Origin: Chloroflexota bacterium
GTDB taxonomy: Bacteria; Chloroflexota; UBA6077
Direction: 5' to 3'
DNA: 52,087 nucleotides
Assembly: GCA_021845945.1 (NCBI GenBank)
Contig: JAJZRD010000004.1
Location: 1-52,087, forward strand
In this document: positions 45,385 through 52,087 of the stretch, in pieces
Layout: each line of letters begins with the position of its first letter
How positions within the stretch are numbered: position 1 is the first letter of the stretch
Program-made: the position numbers and the translations under genes
Notes under the pieces: model-generated
The model's database searches: none
The model's input: only the letters and a program-made list of their open reading frames with translations
Told to the model about the DNA's origin: nothing

Positions 45385-46429
45385 TTACGCCGGCAGTAGG
45401 TGAAGTGCGTCCACCAGCCGCTCCAGCTCCCGCAGGTTGTCCGTGCTCATGGGCCTGGCGCCCTCCTCGATCTCCTCGATCATCTTGTGCAGCGCGGCGT
45501 TCAGGGGAAGCTCCAACCCCAACTCTCTGCCGCGCTTCACCAGCTCGCCGATCCGGTGGTCCACCTCCGTCTTGCGGCGGCGCACCACCAGGTCTCTCCA
45601 GATCCCCGTGCGCTTCTTCAGCCGGTCGGGCGCCCGCCAGTACTCGTCGGTCATGGCGTCCACCGACTTCACGGCGGCCTGCAGCTCCCCGGGCGTCGTC
45701 GGGTTCATCAGATCGGGCTCGAAGCCATCGAAGGGCTCCAGCTTCACTCGCTCCGCCTCGGCCACCCGCACGGCCTCTCCTAGCAGCGCCACCATCACCC
45801 GCCGGCTCCATTCCGGAGCCAGGATGTCCCCCACGTCGGCGTCCACCAGCGCGGTGGCGTAGTTGAGAGAGGCGAGACACTGCTTGGACCACTTGTACCC
45901 CCAGATGTTCTGGGTGACGATGGCCTCGCAGAACTGGGACAGCTTCCCGTGCAGGGCGATGACTCGGTCGCTCATGGAGCCATCCAGCTCCCCGACGTAG
46001 AAGGCCCCCTCGCTGCCATACAGGATCCGCCCGGGGCCGAGGTAGTCCGACCCAAAGTTCACGTGGGCGCCGAGGGTGCGCTCGGAGCCGATCGTGGCGG
46101 CGACCCGCCGCTCGTTGAAGCCGTTCTGGAGGCACAGGACGAAGGATTTCTCACCCAGGAGGGGCACGATGGGACGAAGCGCCGCCTCGGTGTGCTGGGA
46201 CTTCACCGACAGGAAGACCCAATCCAGCGGACCGGAGAGGTCGTCGGGGGGTGATGGCCGGCACCTGGACGGTGAACTCGTCACGGCCGGTGATGGTCAG
46301 ACCTCGCCGGTTGATGGCGTCCACGTGCTCCTGGACCACGTCCACGAAGAGCACGTCCTCCCCGGCTCTGGCCAAGAAGGCGCCGGTGGTGCCACCGATG
46401 GCCCCGGCACCGACGATCGTGATGCGCAT
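45385..46429 (-). pseudogene. ApbA/PanE-type ketopantoate reductase-like gene, frameshifted
   Basis: The N-terminal part MRITIVGAGAIGGTTGAFLARAGEDV (Rossmann GxGxxG) starts at 46,429 and breaks in a run of six C at about 46,250, where one extra base moves the frame; the rest (DWVFLSVKSQHTEAAL, CLQNGFNERRVAATIG, then the C-terminal helical domain) continues to 45,385. Removing one C restores a single frame of about 347 residues. The family reduces 2-oxo acids with NADPH. The break may be real or an error in the C run. Downstream lies the broken AroM gene. Confidence 0.8.
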
Positions 46430-46453
46430 AGTCCTGCTCCTAGCTTGGCAAGG

Positions 46454-46483
46454 GCGAAGCATTCGCGGCCGCGAATGCTTCGC
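46454..46483. repeat. 30-bp perfect palindrome
   Basis: Half is GCGAAGCATTCGCGG. The arms match those of 42,710-42,741 outside the centre (GCGAAGCATTC), so both belong to one family. It lies between the ApbA-like gene and the SDR gene. Confidence 0.88.
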
Positions 46484-46494
46484 GCCAACAGTAA

Positions 46495-47253
46495 TCAGAA
46501 CATCCAGTGGCCGCCGTCGACCGAGATGGTCTGGCCGACGATGTAGCTGGCCTCGTCGGAGGCAACGAAAGCGATGACGTTGGCGATCTCCATGGGATCG
46601 CCCAACCGCCCGGCGGCGATGGTGCTCAGCGACTCCCGCTTCTCCTCCTCAGTGCGCCGCTCCCAGCCCTCGCGCCCCAGGGGGCTCAGGATGAGGCCCG
46701 GAGCCACCACGTTGCAGGTCACCCCGAAGGGCGCCAGCTCCACGGCCAACTGTCGCATCAGGCCGTGGACCCCCGCTTTGGAGGCGGCGTAGGGTAGAAC
46801 GCGGGTTCGGCTGTGGCTGCGTCCGGCCCCCGAGCCGACGGTGATGATTCGGCCCCGCCGCTGCTCCCTCATCGTTGGCGCCACCGCCAGGCTGAGGTAG
46901 AAGGGGGCGTGGAGGTTGACGGCGACCACCCTATGCCAGTCCTGCAGGGTAATCCCGTCGATGCCCCCGGGCGCTCCGATCATGCCGCCGGCCACGTTGA
47001 CCAGGATGTCGATGCGACCAAAACGCTGGTGGACCTCCCGGACGGCCCGCTGGTCGGCCTCGGCGTCGGTGACGTCCAGCGACATGGCGACGGCGTTTGG
47101 GATGCCGGCCATCACCTGCCCCAACGCATCGGCCTTCAGGTCGATCCCGATGACCCGAGCGCCCCGCTCGGCCAGCTTTCGGGCGGTTGCCTCGCCGATG
47201 CCCTGAGCGGCGCCGGTGACAATAGCTACTCGGTCGGTGAGCTCTATGGTCAT
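46495..47253 (-). CDS. Short-chain dehydrogenase/reductase
   Basis: This 252-residue classical SDR has the cofactor motif TGAAQGIGEA, NVAG, and catalytic Ser (VGSGAG) with YAASK. Asp after the second strand (GIDLKADA) favours NAD over NADP. ATG with GGAGGG. It lies between dppC and the ApbA-like gene. Substrate unknown; a hydroxy acid or alcohol from the cluster's amino acid substrates is possible. Confidence 0.92.
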   Translation of the reverse strand: MTIELTDRVAIVTGAAQGIGEATARKLAERGARVIGIDLKADALGQVMAGIPNAVAMSLDVTDAEADQRAVREVHQRFGRIDILVNVAGGMIGAPGGIDGITLQDWHRVVAVNLHAPFYLSLAVAPTMREQRRGRIITVGSGAGRSHSRTRVLPYAASKAGVHGLMRQLAVELAPFGVTCNVVAPGLILSPLGREGWERRTEEEKRESLSTIAAGRLGDPMEIANVIAFVASDEASYIVGQTISVDGGHWMF

Positions 47254-47319
47254 AGATCTCCCTCCACCCTGCAGAGCAGGGGTAAACTGAGAAGAGTAGG
47301 AAATCTCTTGGACCTGCCG

Positions 47320-48213
47320 CTACTCCTTCTGGTAGGGGCTGAAGGTGTCGCGGGCCGAGTCGCCGATGAAGTTGAAGCTGAGCACGGTCAACAGGATCAT
47401 GATGCCCGGCCACAGGGCCAGCATCGGCGCCGGGAAGAAGTAGCTCTGGGCATTGCTCAGCATGTTGCCCCAGGAGGCCATGGGCGGCTGAACGCCCACC
47501 CCCAGGTAGCTGAGGGCCGACTCGGTCAGGATCGCCTGGGCCACGCCGATGGTCGACGCCACCAGCATGGAGGGGATCGAGGAGGGGACCAGGTGGCGCG
47601 AGACGATCCGCCAGTTCTTGGCTCCCAGGGTCCTGGCCGCAGTCACGTACTCCAGGTTCACCGTCCTCAGCACCTCCGAGCGAACCACCCGCGCCGTCGT
47701 CATCCAGCTGGAGAGGCCGATGGCGACGATGATGGTGGGCACCGAGGAGCCGAAGACGGCCAGCACCGTCAGCAGCAGGAAGAAGATCGGGATCGACAGC
47801 ATGGCGTCGGTGAGCCTCATGGTGATGGCATCGGCGACGCCGCCGAAGAAGCCCGATATCGCCCCGATGATGGTCCCCAGGGTCACCGAGAGGAGCATGG
47901 CCACGACGCCGATGGTCAGGGAGATGCGGGCCCCGTACAGAATGCGGGCGAACTCATCCCGCCCGCTCTCGTCGGTTCCCATCCAATGCTGGGGTGACGG
48001 AGGCAGCAGCTGCTGGCCCAGGATGATCCGGTCCGGGGAGTAGGTCGTTACCAGCGGCGCAAAGACCGCCGCCAGGATGACCAACAGCAGATAGGCCAGG
48101 GAAGCCACCGCGAAGGGGTTGCGACTGAAGCGGCTGAAGGCGCTCCGTCGCTTCCTCAGCGTCGTGGCGGGTTCTAGACCGTCGGCTCTGGAGATGGCTT
48201 GAACTGCTCCCAC
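47320..48213 (-). CDS. dppC: Dipeptide-type ABC permease (DppC family)
   Basis: This 297-residue permease has an N-terminal helix and then the usual five-helix domain; the EAA-type loop reads EYVTAARTLGAKNWRIVSRHLVP. PPSPQHWMGTDESGRDEFARILYGARIS is the DppC hallmark. Start chosen: GTG at 48,213, five bases after GGAGG; a GTG at 48,225 is also open. The gene begins 14 bases after the dppB stop. No binding protein or ATPase genes are in the window. Confidence 0.93.
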   Translation of the reverse strand: MGAVQAISRADGLEPATTLRKRRSAFSRFSRNPFAVASLAYLLLVILAAVFAPLVTTYSPDRIILGQQLLPPSPQHWMGTDESGRDEFARILYGARISLTIGVVAMLLSVTLGTIIGAISGFFGGVADAITMRLTDAMLSIPIFFLLLTVLAVFGSSVPTIIVAIGLSSWMTTARVVRSEVLRTVNLEYVTAARTLGAKNWRIVSRHLVPSSIPSMLVASTIGVAQAILTESALSYLGVGVQPPMASWGNMLSNAQSYFFPAPMLALWPGIMILLTVLSFNFIGDSARDTFSPYQKE

Positions 48214-48226
48214 CCTTTCCTCCACC

Positions 48227-49174
48227 TCACTTCAGCTTCACGCGGGGATCGAGGAACAGGTAGCTGAGGTCGGTCAGGAAGTTGGTGACCACCACCAGCA
48301 GCGACACCAGAAGGGTGATCCCCATCACCACGGGGTAGTCCCGCTGGATCGCTGAGTCGACGGCCAGCTGTCCCATCCCCGGCCAGGCGAAGACGCTCTC
48401 GGTGATGGCGACGCCGCTCACCAGGCGGGGCACCATCAGCGCCACCACCGTCACGATGGGGATGAGGGCGTTCCTCAGTGCGTGGCGAACCATCACCACC
48501 CGCTCCTTCAGCCCCTTGGCTCGGGCCGTACGGAGGTAATCCGCGTTTAGCACCTCCAGCATGCTGGAGCGGGTGTATCGGGCGATCTGGGCCAGATTGG
48601 CCGTGGCCAGGACTATGGCCGGCAGCACCAGATGGGATAACCGGTCCTGCAGCGAAGCCGGAGCCCCCAGGGTGTAGGCGCCGGCCGAGGGCAGCCATTG
48701 CAGATTGATGGAGAACAGGATGATCAGCATCAGCCCCAGCCAGAAGACCGGAACCGACATCCCGAAGAAGGAGAACCCCGTCGCCAGGTGATCGACGATG
48801 GAATACTGCTTCATGGCGGAGACGATGCCGATCAGGATGCCGACGATCACGGCTATCAGCAGGCCGGTGAATACCAGCTCGATGGTTTCGGGCAGCCGCT
48901 TCCCCACCAGCGTCACCACCGGCAGCCCCTGGGTATAGGAGTTCCCCAGGTTCCCCTGGGCCACGTTGCTCAGCCAACGGCCGTATTGGATCGGTAGCGG
49001 CTGATCCAAACCCAGACTCTTCTCGGCGGCTTTGATCTGCTCCTTGGTCATCTCGGGGGCCAGCAGAATGGCGGGTCCGCCGGGCGCCGAGTGAATCAGG
49101 CCAAAGGTCAGCATACTGACGAACAGGATCAGCACTATCGACTGCGCCAGCCGGACGACGACGTAGCTACCCAT
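48227..49174 (-). CDS. dppB: Dipeptide-type ABC permease (DppB family)
   Basis: This 315-residue permease starts MGSYVVVRLAQSIVLILFVSMLTFGLIHSAPGGP, has six membrane helices and the EAA-type loop ADYLRTARAKGLKERVVMVRHALRNALIPIVT. It pairs with DppC. ATG with GAGG upstream. It begins six bases after the MmgE/PrpD gene, in one operon. Confidence 0.94.
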   Translation of the reverse strand: MGSYVVVRLAQSIVLILFVSMLTFGLIHSAPGGPAILLAPEMTKEQIKAAEKSLGLDQPLPIQYGRWLSNVAQGNLGNSYTQGLPVVTLVGKRLPETIELVFTGLLIAVIVGILIGIVSAMKQYSIVDHLATGFSFFGMSVPVFWLGLMLIILFSINLQWLPSAGAYTLGAPASLQDRLSHLVLPAIVLATANLAQIARYTRSSMLEVLNADYLRTARAKGLKERVVMVRHALRNALIPIVTVVALMVPRLVSGVAITESVFAWPGMGQLAVDSAIQRDYPVVMGITLLVSLLVVVTNFLTDLSYLFLDPRVKLK

Positions 49175-49180
49175 GCCGGG

Positions 49181-50557
49181 TCACCTCGACCGGGTCGGTG
49201 GGACGAGGATCGCCACCAACCGCCGCACGTTGTCCAGTCGCTCGAAGGCTCTAATCAACTCCAGGGCCTCCTTAGCTCGAGGATCGCCCAGGGCCAGGAC
49301 AGCGCACTCCAGGAACTTGGCCTCCAACTCCTGGTCGCTCAATGGGTTGGTGCAGTCCCCTCGGGGTACGGTCGTCTCGCCCCGCCTGAGGCTGCCGTCC
49401 CTCAGCAGCACCTCGACTCGAGCGTGGCCCAGCTTCCAGGGTCCGGCCCCCTTCTGCCAGTCGTCGGGAATGCGATACTCCACCCGCCGCAACAGCGCCT
49501 GCACCCCGGGTTGGTTGACCGACTCCTCGGTGAAGTGACCGAGGGCGACCCGACCATCCAGCAGGGCCCTGGCGACGCAGTACTCCAGGCTGAACTTGGC
49601 TGCAAGAGGAGTAGCGGGCCGGTGGTGGATCAGCACCAGGGGTGCGGTGTAGGGAACGTCCACCATCACCCTCTCGATGGCACTTTCGGTGAGGCCACCC
49701 GACAGCTGCAGGGCGGCATCGATCGCGGCGTGGGTGGAGGCGCAGCAGGGATAGGCCTTGAAGTTGATCCCCGGGGATAGGACGTCGTAGGGGTTGCCGA
49801 GGGCCGCGGCCAGGACGTCGCCATCCCGGTTGACCGCACCTCCGAACATGTCCCAGTAGCCGAACATCCCCTCGATGCCGGTCTCGCTGGCGGTAAAGCC
49901 CCGTTGGACCAGCTCGACGGCCAGGATCGCCGACTGGGCCGCCCGCCCGACGTGGAAGGGCTTCGTCATGGTGCCGAAGTTCTGGCGAACACCGCTGGCC
50001 TGCGAGACGGCCATGCCGAGGGCGCGGCTCATAGCAGTCGCGTGTAACCCCATCAGCCGGCCGGCTCCAGCGGTCGCCCCCACCACCCCCAGGGTCGTGG
50101 TGGCGTGCCATCCGGCATCGAACGTCTCCTGGCCGGTGAAGCGGCCGAGCTTACACTCCACCTCCAGCCCCACCGCGAAGGCCTCCAGCACCTCAGCGCC
50201 GGAGGACCCCAACCGCTCCCCCACCGCCATTACCGCCGGGAGGACCGGGACGCTGGGGTGGCCCGGCATGGAGTGGCTGGTATCGTCGTAGTCCAGGGCG
50301 TGGGCAGACGTCCCGTTCGCCAGCGCGGCGTTCTGGGCGCTGACCCGGCTGCCCTCGCCCCAGATAGTGCTCTCCGCAGCGCCGCCCTGGCTCTTCGCCT
50401 GGTCGGCGATGGTCCGTCCGGCGGGCTCCATGGAGCCCGCCAGCGCCACCCCGAGACAGTCCAGGACGGCCCGACGGGCTGCGTGCACCACCGGAGCCGG
50501 CAACGGCTCGCCGCCCCTCCGGGCGGCGAAAGCCGCCAATGCTTCAGTGGGACCCAT
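49181..50557 (-). CDS. MmgE/PrpD-family protein
   Basis: This 458-residue protein has the all-helical N-terminal domain (GVALAGSMEPAGRTIADQAKS; LDYDDTSHSMPGHPSVPVLPAVMAVGER) and the C-terminal alpha/beta domain typical of 2-methylcitrate dehydratase-like proteins. The family also contains cis-aconitate decarboxylase and epimerases, so the reaction is not fixed. ATG with GGAGG. It lies between the dipeptidase and dppB, so it may handle an acid produced from the peptide substrate. Confidence 0.9.
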   Translation of the reverse strand: MGPTEALAAFAARRGGEPLPAPVVHAARRAVLDCLGVALAGSMEPAGRTIADQAKSQGGAAESTIWGEGSRVSAQNAALANGTSAHALDYDDTSHSMPGHPSVPVLPAVMAVGERLGSSGAEVLEAFAVGLEVECKLGRFTGQETFDAGWHATTTLGVVGATAGAGRLMGLHATAMSRALGMAVSQASGVRQNFGTMTKPFHVGRAAQSAILAVELVQRGFTASETGIEGMFGYWDMFGGAVNRDGDVLAAALGNPYDVLSPGINFKAYPCCASTHAAIDAALQLSGGLTESAIERVMVDVPYTAPLVLIHHRPATPLAAKFSLEYCVARALLDGRVALGHFTEESVNQPGVQALLRRVEYRIPDDWQKGAGPWKLGHARVEVLLRDGSLRRGETTVPRGDCTNPLSDQELEAKFLECAVLALGDPRAKEALELIRAFERLDNVRRLVAILVPPTRSR

Positions 50558-50569
50558 AAGGGATGCCTC

Positions 50570-51949
50570 CTACCGACCTGCTAGCTGCTCCCGGGGCATC
50601 GCGGCGAACCGCTGGATCACCGACACGCTCGCCCGTATGCCGTTGAAGAAGGCCTCCAGCGCCAGGTTCTCGTTGGGTGAATGGTTATTCTCGTCGGGCT
50701 GCGCGTAGGCGCTCCAGACGGCCGGTACCTTCAGCACGTTGGTGAACAGATAGTTGGGGCTGGAGCCACCCAGCATCGGCAGCACCACCGGATCCACGTC
50801 GAGAGCGTCGGCCACCGCCTCGATCACCATCCGGGAGACCGGCAGATCCAGGGAGGTCTTGGAGGGTCTGGTGCCGGCCAGCTTCCGGATGGTGATGTCC
50901 GGCGCGTACCGCTGGACGTGCCGCCTGACCTTGGCGTAGATCTCTTCCGGATCCTGGTCCACCACCAGCCGCGTCTCCAGCTTCAGCACCGCCTTGGAGG
51001 GGATGGCCGATTTGGCCCCCTTGCCGGCGTAGCCGCTGGCGAAGCCGGTGACATTCAGGGTCGGCTGGAACATCAGCTTCTCGTAGTAGGAGAGCTCCTT
51101 GGGGCCGGCGAACTCGCTGATGCCCAGATCGGCCTTCACCGCCTGCTCGTCGAATGGAACCCGCCCCATCACCTCCCGCTCGAACTCTGTGGCCGGCTGG
51201 ACCCTCTCGTAGAAGCCCTCGATGGTCGCCCGACCATCCGGGAAGCGCATGGTGCCGAGCAGATCCACCAGCTTCCAGACGGGGTTGGGAACCGGCCCCC
51301 CAAAGTTGCCGGAGTGGAGGTCCCGGTTGGCCCCCGTCGCCTCCAACTCCATCTTCATGTTGCCCCGCATACCAAAGAACACGGTGGGCCGGCCCGAGGG
51401 GTGCTGCGGCCCGTCGGCCGCGTACATCAGGTCGGCCTTCAGCAGATCCAGGTTCTTCTCGACGAAACCCCGCAGGTTGGGGCTGGAGGACTCCTCCTCC
51501 CCCTCCAGCAGGAACTTGAGGTTCACCCTGGGCAGCCGGCCGGTATCGACCAGCAGCTTCACCGCCAGGATGTGAGCCAGGAACTGCCCCTTGTTGTCGC
51601 CAGCCCCTCGAGCGTAGACGCGACCGTCCCGCACCGTGGGCTCGAAGGGCGGCGAGAGCCAGGCCTCGTAGGGCTCGGGGGGTTGCACGTCGTAGTGGCC
51701 GTAGATCAGGAGGGTGTTGGCATCGTCTCCAGCCCAGCGCTCGCCATACACGACGGGAAGGCCGTCGGTAGCCATGATGCGACCGGCGATGTCGTGCTCC
51801 TCCAGCACCTCTTTGACCAGTTGGGCGCACTCCTCAACCCCGACCCCCTGGGTGCTGATGGAGGGCTGACGCAGCAATCGATAGAAGGTGTCCAGGAACT
51901 CGTCCTGCCGGCGCTCCAGGGCCTGCTCGATCTCCGACTGGATAGCCAT
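50570..51949 (-). CDS. M20-family dipeptidase
   Basis: This 459-residue di-zinc peptidase has metal ligands in the order IYGHYDVQPP (His, catalytic Asp), GAGDNKGQ (bridging Asp), LEGEEESSS (catalytic Glu and Glu), ADGPQ (Asp) and HSPNENL (His). RDLHSGNFGG marks the dimerisation domain. It hydrolyses dipeptides or N-acylated amino acids. Start chosen: ATG at 51,949 behind GGGGCTAGGGGCA; a TTG at 51,964 lacks a site. It is first in the visible part of the cluster. Confidence 0.93.
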   Translation of the reverse strand: MAIQSEIEQALERRQDEFLDTFYRLLRQPSISTQGVGVEECAQLVKEVLEEHDIAGRIMATDGLPVVYGERWAGDDANTLLIYGHYDVQPPEPYEAWLSPPFEPTVRDGRVYARGAGDNKGQFLAHILAVKLLVDTGRLPRVNLKFLLEGEEESSSPNLRGFVEKNLDLLKADLMYAADGPQHPSGRPTVFFGMRGNMKMELEATGANRDLHSGNFGGPVPNPVWKLVDLLGTMRFPDGRATIEGFYERVQPATEFEREVMGRVPFDEQAVKADLGISEFAGPKELSYYEKLMFQPTLNVTGFASGYAGKGAKSAIPSKAVLKLETRLVVDQDPEEIYAKVRRHVQRYAPDITIRKLAGTRPSKTSLDLPVSRMVIEAVADALDVDPVVLPMLGGSSPNYLFTNVLKVPAVWSAYAQPDENNHSPNENLALEAFFNGIRASVSVIQRFAAMPREQLAGR

Positions 51950-51964
51950 TGCCCCTAGCCCCAA

Positions 51965-52087
51965 TACTGTTCACTTAAGCGATCAACATAGGAGAAGGGA
52001 CGCCTCCCGTCGAGATTTGTGGCATCCTTGGAAGTGTCAACACCAGGCTGACCACAGCCCTCGAAAGGAACCGTCCCTTGGGATTCA
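51965..52087. other. Upstream region of the M20 gene
   Basis: A TTGACA hexamer lies on the minus strand at 52,035-52,040, but no good -10 follows at 16-18 bases. No gene is seen before the window ends. Confidence 0.35.

Overview
The window is 52 kb of GC-rich bacterial DNA (roughly two thirds G+C by eye), densely packed with co-oriented genes that mostly start behind strong Shine-Dalgarno (SD) sequences. A Chloroflexota origin is my best inference. The lipoprotein linkers are rich in Ala/Pro/Thr, one small membrane protein ends in a TPTPVPPTATP-type tail, DUF2085 and DUF1461 membrane proteins sit next to a glutaredoxin-like gene, and palindromic repeats are scattered throughout. No marker gene settles the class.

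Layout. 1-4,870 (minus strand): a 16S-23S rRNA operon with no tRNA in the spacer and no 5S after the 23S; see below. 5,307-6,531 (plus): a triple-BON protein and dCTP deaminase. 6,810-9,954 (minus): tctCBA tricarboxylate transporter. 10,596-21,098 (minus): a histidine/urocanate utilization operon, iclR-hutU-livKHMGF-hutI-ftcD/fchA, with a complete branched-chain-type ABC importer inside it and no hutH. 21,384-24,280 (minus): a nuclease/ATPase pair of the SbcD-SbcC (YhaO-YhaN-like) type. 24,582-27,589 (minus): feoA-feoB-zinc ribbon iron uptake, and fur. 27,769-31,103 (plus): acidic protein, class A beta-lactamase fold protein, Usp, MalQ. 31,204-33,090 (minus): ferredoxin and a chemoreceptor. 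33,422-36,374 (plus): lgt, glutaredoxin-like, DUF2085, DUF1461, small membrane protein. 36,480-40,219 (minus): radical SAM/SPASM enzyme and quinol-type nitric oxide reductase. 40,442-41,005 (plus): exported protein of unknown function. 41,427-51,949 (minus): a catabolic cluster with M20 dipeptidase, MmgE/PrpD, dipeptide permeases DppBC, SDR, two broken genes (ApbA-type reductase and AroM family), an M28-like protein, and a tandem nitroreductase.

The most remarkable part is the rRNA operon. Read by eye against E. coli numbering, the 16S keeps its helices but has lost bases that are otherwise almost invariant: G530, A1492, A1493, the 966-971 loop and the CCUCC anti-SD tail. Several changes are compensated by the pairing partner (506/525, 507/524, 1406/1495, 1409/1491, 1411/1489). 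The 23S is changed at peptidyl-transferase positions such as C2452 and U2585. The long stems that flank precursor 16S and 23S are intact. The genes in the same window use ordinary GGAGG-type SD sequences, which this 16S tail cannot pair with. I infer that a second, canonical rRNA operon should exist and that this one is either a structurally constrained, specialised ribosome or an unusual relic.

A second theme is repeat invasion of genes. Palindromic elements that are intergenic elsewhere lie in frame inside FtcD/FchA, SbcD and SbcC, and one supplies the C-terminus of the DUF1461 protein. A third is readable regulation: IclR-type operators before the hut operon, shared half-sites before feoA and fur, and an FNR/CRP-type site placed about 42 bp before the predicted start of the nitric oxide reductase transcript.
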